In this document: positions 1 through 6,842 of the stretch, piece by piece | Numbering within the stretch: position 1 is the first letter of the stretch | How the letters are laid out: each line of letters opens with the position of its first letter | Source: Clostridia bacterium | GTDB lineage: Bacteria > Bacillota > Peptococcia > Peptococcales > SKKY01 | DNA length: 16,898 nucleotides | Direction: 5' to 3' | Assembly: GCA_007123515.1 (NCBI GenBank) | Contig: SKKY01000129.1 | Span: 1 to 16,898 of the forward strand | Notes under the pieces: model-generated | Told to the model about the DNA's origin: nothing | The model's database searches: none | What the model saw: the letters and a program-made list of their open reading frames with translations, nothing else | Program-made: the position numbers and the translations under genes

Positions 1-297
1 ATGAACCAGCTTCAATGCGGTAATAATTGCTTTCCTGGCACTTCCGTGGTATCTTTTTTCAAATTGAGCTATTAATTCTTCTGCTCCAGTTTCCAGGTTG
101 TGACCCACAGACACTCTTTTAAAGAAATCACGACCAAGACTTGTTGCCAAAGTACAGTCCGCGTCAATGATAAGGCCTGTTTCAGGCTCAACTTCCAAAC
201 CAATTGCAATCACTTGATAAAGCTTTTCCGCAGTAATGGCTGTTGGAAGTTTTGCGTATCCAGTAATAAAAATTGTCCCCTGTCTGTCTTCAGACAT
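1..297 (-). CDS. DUF3870 domain protein, 3' end cut by the window edge
   Basis: The first 99 residues are visible and the gene runs off the left edge without a stop. Residues 9-18 read IFITGYAKLP. They are followed by a conserved-looking EVEPETGLIIDADCTLAT block (35-52) and a KRYHGSARKAIITALK stretch (81-96), which I recognise as the DUF3870 family, small proteins of about 100-110 residues. Little should therefore be missing. The function is unknown, and the visible part has no signal peptide or membrane segment. The ATG at 297-295 is preceded by a GGTGGGGG purine run (306-313) with an 8-base spacer, which fixes the start. It lies downstream of birA on the same strand but has its own promoter in the gap, so it need not depend on birA transcription. 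The family assignment is from memory of the conserved blocks and is fairly secure. Confidence 0.8.
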   Translation of the reverse strand, partial: MSEDRQGTIFITGYAKLPTAITAEKLYQVIAIGLEVEPETGLIIDADCTLATSLGRDFFKRVSVGHNLETGAEELIAQFEKRYHGSARKAIITALKLVH

Positions 298-355
298 AGT
301 ATCGTCCCCCACCATAATTCTTTTTCTAGAATTTTCTTACAATTTGTTCATGACA

Positions 356-384
356 ATTATAATCATAAAACATATTTTTTTCAA
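356..384 (-). promoter_or_regulatory. Sigma-A-type promoter for the DUF3870 gene
   Basis: On the minus strand TTGAAA (384-379) is followed by exactly 17 bases and TATAAT (361-356). That is five of six matches at -35, a perfect -10 and the ideal spacing. Transcription would start near 349, about 50 bases before the ATG at 297. It sits in the 100-base gap after the birA stop codon. Nothing else is visible in that gap. Confidence 0.7.
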
Positions 385-397
385 GCAAAACTAATTA

Positions 398-1387
398 CTA
401 AATATAACTGCCATCTTCTCTTCTTAATGATACATCTCCGGCAACAACCTTGTGTTCCTTTCCCTGATCATCTTTAATGACTAAATATCCCTGTTCATCT
501 ATTTTTTCAGCCAGACCATTTATCTCTGAGTCAAAAGTAACGGCTTTTACTCTTTTCCCAAGTGTAATATTATGTTTCTCCCAGATGCTAAGTATTTCTG
601 CAAACCCCTTCTCAACATATGTGATGTACATTTTTTCAAGCTCTTCAATAATAAAACGCAGCAGTTTGTTTCTGTCAATTTCTTTACTCGTGCAGATTTT
701 TAAGGATGTGGCTTTTTGTTGCAGTTCTTCAGGAAAATCTTCCAAATCCTGATTCGCATTAATCCCGATTCCGGCAACGATATAATTAATGCGTTCTATT
801 TCAGCAGATATTTCTGTAAGAATCCCTACAATTTTTTTTTGATCAAGAAGGATATCGTTCGGCCATTTTATTTTCACATCTTTACCGGTGTATCTTTTTA
901 TCCCTTCCCTAATACCCACAGAGATCACAAAAGTAATTTCTGAGGCTCTGACTGGTAAAATTTCCGGACGCAGAATAAATGAAAACCAGATACCTTTTCC
1001 ATAAGGAGAAGACCAGTCACGTCCCATTCGTCCCTTTCCTTTCGTCTGCTCCTCAGCAATCACAAAGGTGCCTTCTGGCTTACCTTCAGCCGCAAATTTT
1101 TTTGCGATGATATTCGTCGAATCAACCGATCCATAGGTATAGATATTGTCTTTAGACCACTTGATGGTCTGTAGCTCAGCTGTAATTTCTGTTTTCAATA
1201 ATTTATCAACCCGGTTTTTTAACGTATATCCTTTTCTGGGAACCGCCTCTATTTGATAACCATCTTCTTTTAGCGCCTTTATATGTTTCCAGACAGCCGT
1301 TCTAGAGACGCCCAGCCGTTCACTTATTTCCTCACCCGATATGTAATCACTTTCTTCAAGTAATATCTCAAATATTTTTTGTCTCAT
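398..1387 (-). CDS. birA: Bifunctional biotin-[acetyl-CoA-carboxylase] ligase / biotin repressor BirA
   Basis: The product activates biotin to biotinyl-AMP and transfers it to the acceptor lysine of biotin carboxyl carrier proteins. The class with an N-terminal DNA-binding domain also represses biotin genes. The predicted 329-residue protein has a winged helix-turn-helix (residues 3-57, ISERLGVSRTAVWKHIKALK), the substrate region SVDSTN (87-92), the nucleotide/biotin loop GKGRMGRDW (117-125), the catalytic KWPND (174-178), GIGINAN (206-212) and a C-terminal SH3-like domain from about 280. Length and domain order fit the bifunctional type. The reading frame has an upstream ATG at 1408, but it lacks a ribosome site. 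The ATG at 1387 is preceded by AAAGGGG at 11 bases and matches usual family N-termini, so I chose it. It has its own promoter, divergent from rpmB. No biotin gene is in the window, so repressor targets cannot be named. Confidence 0.95.
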   Translation of the reverse strand: MRQKIFEILLEESDYISGEEISERLGVSRTAVWKHIKALKEDGYQIEAVPRKGYTLKNRVDKLLKTEITAELQTIKWSKDNIYTYGSVDSTNIIAKKFAAEGKPEGTFVIAEEQTKGKGRMGRDWSSPYGKGIWFSFILRPEILPVRASEITFVISVGIREGIKRYTGKDVKIKWPNDILLDQKKIVGILTEISAEIERINYIVAGIGINANQDLEDFPEELQQKATSLKICTSKEIDRNKLLRFIIEELEKMYITYVEKGFAEILSIWEKHNITLGKRVKAVTFDSEINGLAEKIDEQGYLVIKDDQGKEHKVVAGDVSLRREDGSYI

Positions 1388-1398
1388 AACCCCAGCAG

Positions 1399-1405
1399 CC
1401 CCTTT
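1399..1405 (-). promoter_or_regulatory. Ribosome binding site that decides the birA start
   Basis: AAAGGGG on the minus strand lies 11 bases before the ATG at 1387. It overlaps the codons just after the alternative upstream ATG at 1408, which itself is preceded only by a T-rich stretch without a Shine-Dalgarno match. This favours the shorter product beginning MRQKIFEILL. Confidence 0.5.
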
Positions 1406-1446
1406 CATGTGGTAAAATAAAACTTATCCTGGACAGTCATAGCCTC

Positions 1447-1475
1447 ATCATACTAATATTTTTTACTACTTGCAA
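1447..1475 (-). promoter_or_regulatory. birA promoter, sharing its -35 box with the rpmB promoter
   Basis: On the minus strand TTGCAA (1475-1470), a 17-base spacer and TATGAT (1452-1447) form a sigma-A-like promoter (4/6 and 5/6 matches). Transcription would start near 1440 and reach the birA ATG at 1387 after about 50 bases. TTGCAA is its own reverse complement, and the same six bases serve as the -35 of the divergent rpmB promoter. Confidence 0.6.
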
Positions 1476-1498
1476 TACAGAAACATTAATGTTAAAAT
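1470..1498 (+). promoter_or_regulatory. rpmB promoter (extended -10)
   Basis: TTGCAA (1470-1475), a 17-base spacer and TAAAAT (1493-1498) on the plus strand. A TG dinucleotide one base before the -10 (1490-1491) gives an extended -10, which can offset the imperfect -35. Transcription would start near 1505, about 38 bases before the rpmB ATG. The -10 lies inside the left arm of an inverted repeat (1485-1521). Confidence 0.65.
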
Positions 1499-1521
1499 CA
1501 TCTAGTGGTTTTAGTATTAAT
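1485..1521. repeat. Inverted repeat over the rpmB -10 region, possible operator
   Basis: ATTAATGTTAAAA (1485-1497) and TTTTAGTATTAAT (1509-1521) are inverted copies matching at 11 of 13 positions, with an 11-base spacer. The left arm covers the rpmB -10 box and the right arm lies just past the expected transcription start. The left arm is therefore not transcribed from this promoter and an RNA hairpin is unlikely. If the repeat matters, it is as a protein site on DNA. AT-rich composition makes chance symmetry plausible. Confidence 0.35.
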
Positions 1522-1542
1522 TTGATGAGAGGGGGTTTCATT

Positions 1543-1734
1543 ATGTCACGTGTCTGCGAAGTTTGCGGCAAAGGAGTTTCAACCGGTATGCAGGTTAGTC
1601 ACTCTCATGTCCGTAGCAAGAAAAAATGGGCTCCGAATTTACAAAGAGTAAAGGCAGTAGTAAATGGTACACCAATGAGAATTAAAACTTGTACAAGATG
1701 CCTCCGTTCTGGTAAAGTTCAGCGAACGGTTTAA
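1543..1734 (+). CDS. rpmB: 50S ribosomal protein L28, zinc-binding form
   Basis: Large-subunit ribosomal protein of 63 residues, usual for the family. Residues 1-11 read MSRVCEVCGKG, and the centre has the basic RSKKKWAPNLQRV segment that contacts rRNA in this family. Four cysteines in two CxxC pairs (5/8 and 50/53) mark the zinc-ribbon form rather than the cysteine-less paralogue that some bacteria use under zinc limitation. The frame is open back to 1489, but the ATG at 1543 is the family start and follows a GAGAGGGGG ribosome site (1527-1535). It is the only plus-strand gene here. It has its own promoter and is closed by a hairpin terminator, so it is a single-gene unit between birA and the convergent main cluster. 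Confidence 0.96.
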   Translation: MSRVCEVCGKGVSTGMQVSHSHVRSKKKWAPNLQRVKAVVNGTPMRIKTCTRCLRSGKVQRTV

Positions 1735-1750
1735 TTTACAGCAACCAAAG

Positions 1751-1794
1751 AAAAGGCCTGCTTAGAGCTATTGCTCTGAAGTAAGCCTTTTTTT
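1751..1794. terminator. Bidirectional intrinsic terminator between rpmB and hslO
   Basis: AAGGC CTGCTTAGAGC (from 1753) pairs with GCTCTGAAGTAAGCCTT (to 1789) around a TATT loop. The stem is long and has a few mismatches. On the plus strand it is followed by a run of seven T, ending rpmB. On the minus strand the outer side reads TTTTCTTT, so it can also end transcripts that leave hslO (stop at 1805-1807). Its place between convergent genes fits a shared terminator. Confidence 0.85.
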
Positions 1795-1804
1795 GTGCTT
1801 ATTT

Positions 1805-2689
1805 TTAGTTTTGATTCTGAATGGAATCTAATATTTCTTTTAACTCATCTTCATCAAAGGTATGCATATCATTGCAGAAATGACACCGCGTTTCACACTG
1901 TCCGTCATTCTCAATAATTTCCTGCAGTTGGCTCGTACCGAGTGTGTAAAGACCATTTTTAAAACGCTCCTTACTGCATTTGCAGTCATAGGCAACATCG
2001 TATTCTTCCAAAAGCTTATAATCAATGCCCTCAAGATAATGGTCAAGTAACCCCTTTGCATCTTTTCCATTGTTAATTAAGATGCTGATGCCTTTTCCTA
2101 ATAAAAACTTTTCCTCGATCAAATCAAGCACATTTTCCGGGGCACCGGGAAGCGCCTGAACAATGACTCCGCCTGCAGCAATCACTTTGTAGTCGATATC
2201 AACAAGAACGCCTAACGCTACAAGAGAAGGAATCTGTTCGGACTCCAGGTAATATTGCGCAATGTCATCTCCGATTTCTCCGGAAACAAGATCCGTTGTT
2301 CCTGAATACGGATCTTTTAAGCCGATATCCTTTGTGATATTAAGTTGCCCGGAACCGATCGCTGACCCCACATCAAGCTTTCCTTCTGCCGTTAACGGAA
2401 GATCCAAATCCGGATTTCCCACATATCCTCTTACTGTGTAATCTGAAAAAGCCTGAGAAATGACTCCTCCAATCGGACCATCACCTAAAAAACGAATGGT
2501 CAGCGAACCTTCGCCTTTAAGGCCCCAGGTCATTAATAGATTGGCTGTCATCGCTCTGCCTAAGGCAGCGCATCCTACGGGGCTTAAGTGATGCCTGGTT
2601 CTTGCCTCCTCAACAATACCCGTTGTAATCACTGAAGAAATTCTGATTGTATTATTTAGTGCTGTCGCTCTTATTATCTGATCTTTCAT
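1805..2689 (-). CDS. hslO: Redox-regulated holdase chaperone Hsp33
   Basis: Cytosolic chaperone that is inactive while its C-terminal cysteines hold zinc and becomes a holdase when oxidation and unfolding release the metal. The 294-residue product has the family's long N-terminal alpha/beta domain (start RATALNNTIRISSV, conserved GPIGGVISQA at 71-80, VRGYVGNP at 86-93) and a C-terminal redox switch made of CKC (C236, C238) and CHFC (C269, C272). An additional C265 lies next to the switch. The ATG follows AAGGAG with a 5-base spacer. It is the last gene of the long minus-strand run, 17 bases after rpe, and ends at the bidirectional terminator. In many Clostridia this slot after rpe holds a thiamine pyrophosphokinase gene instead. 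Confidence 0.96.
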   Translation of the reverse strand: MKDQIIRATALNNTIRISSVITTGIVEEARTRHHLSPVGCAALGRAMTANLLMTWGLKGEGSLTIRFLGDGPIGGVISQAFSDYTVRGYVGNPDLDLPLTAEGKLDVGSAIGSGQLNITKDIGLKDPYSGTTDLVSGEIGDDIAQYYLESEQIPSLVALGVLVDIDYKVIAAGGVIVQALPGAPENVLDLIEEKFLLGKGISILINNGKDAKGLLDHYLEGIDYKLLEEYDVAYDCKCSKERFKNGLYTLGTSQLQEIIENDGQCETRCHFCNDMHTFDEDELKEILDSIQNQN

Positions 2690-2706
2690 AAAAACTCCTT
2701 TTTAAT

Positions 2707-3354
2707 TTATTTAACACTTCTAAAGTCCTCTATGGCTTTTTTTCTGTCAGCCGCACCAAATACCGCTGAACCAGCCACTAGTATATCCGCTCCGGCACTG
2801 ATAACGTCTTTGGCATTATCTTTGTTGATTCCACCGTCAACCTGTATCAACAGATCCGGATTTATTTTTTCGGCCATTGCTTTTAATTTTTCTATTTTTG
2901 TCAGTGTTTCAGGAATAAAGGATTGTCCGCCAAAACCGGGATTGACACTCATTAAAAGCACCATATCTATATCTGTAAGAATATAATCAAGCACAGAAAG
3001 TGAAGTAGCCGGATTTAGTGATACCCCTGCCTTAATTCCCATCGCCCGAATGGACTGAATGGTGCGGTGAAGATGTCTTGTACTTTCCTGATGGACGGTA
3101 ATCATATCGGCTCCCGCCTCTTTAAATTCCCTGATAAATGCATCCGGATTGTCAATCATCAGATGCACGTCAAAAAACAACTCCGTATGTGGCCTTAATG
3201 CCCCGACAACCATCGGGCCATAACTAATGTTTGGCACATAGTGTCCATCCATAATATCCAGGTGTAGCCAGTCAGCTCCTGCCAGTTCAATTTCTTTAAC
3301 TTCTTGAGCTAACTTGCCGAAATCGGCTGATAACAATGATGGCGCGATAATCAT
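2707..3354 (-). CDS. rpe: Ribulose-phosphate 3-epimerase
   Basis: Interconverts D-ribulose 5-phosphate and D-xylulose 5-phosphate in the pentose phosphate pathway, in the cytosol. The 215-residue length is normal for this TIM-barrel enzyme. Visible landmarks are APSLLSADF (4-12), LHLDIMDGHYVPN (30-42) with metal ligands H31 and D33, the FDVHLMI strand with H64, the phosphate loop SVNPGFGGQSF (around 137-147) and QVDGGIN near 174 with the second catalytic aspartate. The gene starts one base after the rsgA stop codon, so the two are almost certainly co-translated. hslO follows after 17 bases. The rsgA-rpe pairing is common in Firmicutes, although the functional link between ribosome assembly and the pentose pathway is not evident. 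Confidence 0.97.
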   Translation of the reverse strand: MIIAPSLLSADFGKLAQEVKEIELAGADWLHLDIMDGHYVPNISYGPMVVGALRPHTELFFDVHLMIDNPDAFIREFKEAGADMITVHQESTRHLHRTIQSIRAMGIKAGVSLNPATSLSVLDYILTDIDMVLLMSVNPGFGGQSFIPETLTKIEKLKAMAEKINPDLLIQVDGGINKDNAKDVISAGADILVAGSAVFGAADRKKAIEDFRSVK

Positions 3355-3355
3355 A

Positions 3356-4255
3356 TTAATACCTTCTTTCCTTCCTGTTCCTTATTTCATCAATAAAGTA
3401 TTTGTAATTATTATAACGGCTTTTACTGATAACGCCGGCTTCTAGTTGCCTTTTTATTTCACAGTCTGGCTCTTTAAGATGAAAACAATTATTAAATTTA
3501 CACAGATGATCATATTTTCTAAACTCAGGATACGCTTTTGGTATTTCTTCAGCTGAAACGTCATCGGGAAATTCCAGCGAACTAAACCCAGGGGAATCCG
3601 CCACCCAGGATTCTTTCCCAATCTGTAATAATTCCGTATGGCGGGTCGTGTGTTTCCCTCTTTTTAGTTTTCTGCTGACTTCTCCTACTTTATGCATTTC
3701 TCCGATTTCAAGAAGATTGATCAGACTGGTTTTTCCAACTCCCGAAATTCCTGCTACTATCGTGATTTTATTTTCAAGCAGCTTTTTTAGTTCGCTGCGT
3801 ACTTCGTTTTTTGTTTTTTCTTCATCGGCACTTACAAAAAGCAAAGGAAATTCTGCTTCCTTATATATTTGGCGAATGATTTCTTCTTGCCCAGGTTCTG
3901 AAAGATCTGTTTTGTTAAATACAAGAACCGGATAAATCCACTGAATGGCAGCAAGCACAGACAGGCGATCAATAAGCATAAAGTCCGGGGTCGGATCTTT
4001 CATGGCACTGGTAATTATTACCTGGTCTATATTAGCAATCGGAGGACGTACCAAAAAATTCTTTCTTTTGCTAATTTTATCAATCACGCCTACTTTTTTT
4101 TCCTGATCGATGATTTCTATTTCAACTTTATCACCTGGGAAAAAGTCTGTTTTTATGAGCCTGTTTTTTCCTCTCAGCGAACAGGCAATAACATCATTGC
4201 CCGTATCTACATAGTAGAAACCACTATATCCTTTTATAATTGTTCCTTTTATCAT
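3356..4255 (-). CDS. rsgA: Ribosome small-subunit biogenesis GTPase RsgA
   Basis: GTPase that binds the nearly finished 30S subunit and helps its late maturation (YloQ/CpgA in Bacillus subtilis). The order of the GTP motifs shows the circular permutation typical of the family: G4 NKTD (114-117) comes before G1 GISGVGKT (169-176), G2-like KHTTRH (201-206) and G3 DSPGF (220-224). The N-terminal 65 residues fit the OB-fold domain. A C-terminal zinc knuckle is formed by C252, C257, H259 and C265. The length of 299 residues is normal. The ATG follows AGAAGGA with 8 bases. It lies 42 bases after prkC. In B. subtilis the homologue CpgA is a known PrkC substrate, so the adjacency may be functional here too; that is inference. 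Confidence 0.96.
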   Translation of the reverse strand: MIKGTIIKGYSGFYYVDTGNDVIACSLRGKNRLIKTDFFPGDKVEIEIIDQEKKVGVIDKISKRKNFLVRPPIANIDQVIITSAMKDPTPDFMLIDRLSVLAAIQWIYPVLVFNKTDLSEPGQEEIIRQIYKEAEFPLLFVSADEEKTKNEVRSELKKLLENKITIVAGISGVGKTSLINLLEIGEMHKVGEVSRKLKRGKHTTRHTELLQIGKESWVADSPGFSSLEFPDDVSAEEIPKAYPEFRKYDHLCKFNNCFHLKEPDCEIKRQLEAGVISKSRYNNYKYFIDEIRNRKERRY

Positions 4256-4297
4256 AGATTATTTCCTTCTTTTCCGATGATTGCTCTCATCAATTTA

Positions 4298-6115
4298 TTA
4301 TGGAACCTGTATTTCATTGATTTTATTCTCATTTAGAAAAACAAGAATCCGTCCTTCTCCAAAGTATTCCACTTCCACGCTAAAAAATCCACTCTCGCGT
4401 CGTTCCTGAAGAAAAACGGTCTCTCCCCGGATATCCTGCACAACAATTTTAAGGATACCATCTTCTTCCATATTGATGGGAATGGCTCGAGTGTACTGCC
4501 TCGGTCCAGGGCCTGAGCTGACTAGGAGATCAATGCTTTGATTGTCTCGTATAAGCGTATTTGGCACTGGTTGTTGCGAGATAACGGTTCCCTGACTGAA
4601 ATCATTGCTTTCAATAAAGGTAATATCTCCCACTACAAGGTTTAATCTGGTTATGATTTCCTCCGCGGAGTCCTGACTGATTCCTGTTACTCTCGGAGCC
4701 GGAAAGTCTATTGGTTTGGGACCCTTGCTGACAACAAGATCAATCAGTGAATTCTGCGGAACTTTTGTACCCCTGGCCGGCTCCTGATAAATGACTTCAT
4801 CTTTTGGAAAATTACTATTATAGATTTCCTCTATATTTTTGATCAGAATGGTATTTTCTACAAGAATTCTCTCCGCTTCTTCCATCGATGTTCCGACTAT
4901 ATCAGGAACCACAATATACTGGTCACCTTCACTGACTCTTATGTGAACCATACTATCCCGACGAACCGTTGTTCCGCTTTCGGGAACCTGAGATACAACG
5001 AGTCCTTTTACAAAATCATCCGAAAAAATTTCCCCATCTATACGATATTGGAGATTGGCCGACTCAATACGCTCTTTTGCCTCTTCTATATCAACTCCGA
5101 TAACCTCCGGCACACTGACTTCCCTTGCAGAAGACAGGTATAATGCACCAGTCACAAGTAAGACCACCAGGGCAATCGCTGTCAAAATATAGTGTTTGGG
5201 TTTCTTTTTTTTATTAAAGAGTCCTCGTTTTTTTATAACGGTTTGACTTATTTTGGTTTCTTCAAGGTTTCCGTTTATCTCCTGATGATCAAGCCCAGCT
5301 GCATTTTGATAGTCTAAGAGGGTGGTTTTGAGTTCATCAGCACTGGAAAAACGGTATTCGCTTTTTTTGCTTAATGTTTTTAGGATAATTAGTTCAAGAT
5401 TGCCAGGGATGCCTGAGTTATAGAAAGTCGGACTGACGGGCCTTTCCTGGACATGTTTTAAAGCTATCGAAAAATGCGACTCTCCTGAAAATGGCAGCTC
5501 TCCGGTTAGCATCTCGTAAAGCACGATACCCAGGGAGTATAAATCTGAGGTCTCGGTTGCTCTTTCGCCCTTTGCCTGCTCCGGAGAAAAGTACTGTACC
5601 GAGCCTAGCATCCCTCCTGCATGAGTAATCGTTGCAGAAGAAACCGCCTTGGCAATACCAAAATCGGTCACTTTGATTCTTCCTGCATAATCAATCAGAA
5701 TATTGTGAGGTTTGATATCCCTGTGAATAATTTTCTGTTGGTGAGCATGTTCAAGTGCTTCGCATACCTGTACCGCAATATTAACGGCTTCTCTTATAGG
5801 GAGTTGCTTTTTCTCTCTGATGACCGCATCAAGAGAGAACCCTTCAACATATTCAAGGCTCAGGTAATAGAGCCCTTCTACAGAACCGTAATCATAAAGC
5901 TTAACTATATTTTTATGATTAAGCTTTGCTACAGACATGGCTTCCTGCAAAAAGCGATCGACAAAATCCTTGTCACCGGAAAACTGGCTTTTAAGAATTT
6001 TTAAGGCTACAACCCTATTATTTTTCATATCATAGGCTTTATACACATGGGCCATGCCGCCCTCTGCAATAAGGCTGTTTATTTTATAACGCTGATCAAT
6101 CGTTGTTCCTATCAT
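4298..6115 (-). CDS. prkC: PASTA-domain Ser/Thr protein kinase PrkC (Stk1)
   Basis: Membrane receptor kinase that senses muropeptides or lipid II outside and phosphorylates cytosolic targets. The 605-residue protein has a cytosolic kinase domain (about 10-270) with the glycine loop AEGGMAHVY (17-25), K39, E58, catalytic HRDIKPHN (131-138), DFGIA (151-155) and a Ser/Thr-rich activation segment (159-164). A basic linker ending in NKKKKPK (301-307) precedes one membrane helix (about 308-328). Three PASTA repeats follow (about 332-397, 399-465, 467-535) and then about 70 residues without a family I recognise, near where Firmicutes homologues often carry an Ig-like end domain. The first glycine of the usual GxGGMA loop is alanine (A17); all other catalytic residues are present. 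It follows its phosphatase prpC by 13 bases. The ribosome site is weak (GAGAGTGAG). Confidence 0.96.
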   Translation of the reverse strand: MIGTTIDQRYKINSLIAEGGMAHVYKAYDMKNNRVVALKILKSQFSGDKDFVDRFLQEAMSVAKLNHKNIVKLYDYGSVEGLYYLSLEYVEGFSLDAVIREKKQLPIREAVNIAVQVCEALEHAHQQKIIHRDIKPHNILIDYAGRIKVTDFGIAKAVSSATITHAGGMLGSVQYFSPEQAKGERATETSDLYSLGIVLYEMLTGELPFSGESHFSIALKHVQERPVSPTFYNSGIPGNLELIILKTLSKKSEYRFSSADELKTTLLDYQNAAGLDHQEINGNLEETKISQTVIKKRGLFNKKKKPKHYILTAIALVVLLVTGALYLSSAREVSVPEVIGVDIEEAKERIESANLQYRIDGEIFSDDFVKGLVVSQVPESGTTVRRDSMVHIRVSEGDQYIVVPDIVGTSMEEAERILVENTILIKNIEEIYNSNFPKDEVIYQEPARGTKVPQNSLIDLVVSKGPKPIDFPAPRVTGISQDSAEEIITRLNLVVGDITFIESNDFSQGTVISQQPVPNTLIRDNQSIDLLVSSGPGPRQYTRAIPINMEEDGILKIVVQDIRGETVFLQERRESGFFSVEVEYFGEGRILVFLNENKINEIQVP

Positions 6116-6128
6116 TGTTTGCTCACTC

Positions 6129-6836
6129 TCAATCTATTGCTATTGACGTAATCACAATAACCGTAATGTTATCTTTCCCGCCTCTTTGCAACGCTTCTTC
6201 CATTAGTTTTTCTGCGATGGCTTCTGCATCATTATCCTCTGATGTAAAAATCTGGCGTATTTCTTCATCAGAGACTGCACCATGCAGCCCGTCTGTCGAT
6301 AATAGAAAACGATCTCCATCCTGCAATTCATAGCTTTTTTCTTCAACGATAATGTTTTTCTCTACACCTAAGGCTCTGCTTAATACATTCTGATAGGGGT
6401 GCGTCGCTGCTTCTTCTGGGGTAATTTGTTCGATTCGGAGAAGTTCATTGACCATTGTATGGTCAGTGGTTAGCTGTTTAATGCTTTCTCCTCTTATCAG
6501 ATAGGCTCTGCTATCGCCAATATGGGCGATCTTTGCCTGTTCTCCAATTAGTTTAAGCAAGGTTAACGTAGTCCCCATACCTTTGCATTCTTCATTCTTA
6601 TCGGATTCATCAAAAATCCTGGAATTAATATTCTTAAAAATATCGGTCAGCGCTACATCATCGGAAACCACCATATCGGTCAGAAAATCTCTAACAATTC
6701 TGCTGGCTACATCGCCGGCATTGTGTCCTCCCATACCATCAGCCACAGCAAAAACATGCTGATCGTGATTGATATAGTAGGCATCTTCGTTGGCATCTCG
6801 TCTGCGACCCACATCTGTCAGGGCAAAAATTTTCAT
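6129..6836 (-). CDS. prpC: PP2C-family Ser/Thr protein phosphatase PrpC (Stp)
   Basis: Metal-dependent cytosolic phosphatase that reverses PrkC-type phosphorylation. The 235-residue protein is the compact bacterial PP2C form. It shows NEDAYY (16-21), the metal-binding ADGMGGHNAGD (32-42), HIGDSRAYLIRG (105-116), TDHTMVNELL (124-133), LSRALGVE (152-159), STDGLHG (180-186) with D182, and KDNITVIVI (221-229) with D222. The metal aspartates D33, D182 and D222 are all present, so it should be active. The GGGAGG ribosome site overlaps the rlmN stop codon, six bases upstream of the ATG. The prpC-prkC pair is the standard arrangement in Firmicutes and implies balanced production of phosphatase and kinase. 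Confidence 0.96.
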   Translation of the reverse strand: MKIFALTDVGRRRDANEDAYYINHDQHVFAVADGMGGHNAGDVASRIVRDFLTDMVVSDDVALTDIFKNINSRIFDESDKNEECKGMGTTLTLLKLIGEQAKIAHIGDSRAYLIRGESIKQLTTDHTMVNELLRIEQITPEEAATHPYQNVLSRALGVEKNIIVEEKSYELQDGDRFLLSTDGLHGAVSDEEIRQIFTSEDNDAEAIAEKLMEEALQRGGKDNITVIVITSIAID

Positions 6837-6842
6837 TCCCGA

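Noticed and set aside
100..477. Plus-strand open frame of 125 codons across the DUF3870 and birA ends
   Set aside because: It is antisense to DUF3870 and the end of birA, spans their promoter gap, has no ribosome site and shows no recognisable domain.
3648..3935. Plus-strand open frame of 95 codons inside rsgA
   Set aside because: It lies wholly antisense to conserved GTPase motifs. Serine- and phenylalanine-rich composition is what the complement of such a gene gives.
4260..4297. Short hairpin GATGA/TCATC between prkC and rsgA
   Set aside because: Only five AT-rich pairs and no T tract, so it is too weak to call a terminator.
5621..6004. Plus-strand open frame of 127 codons inside prkC
   Set aside because: Antisense to the kinase catalytic core, no ribosome site and no domain.
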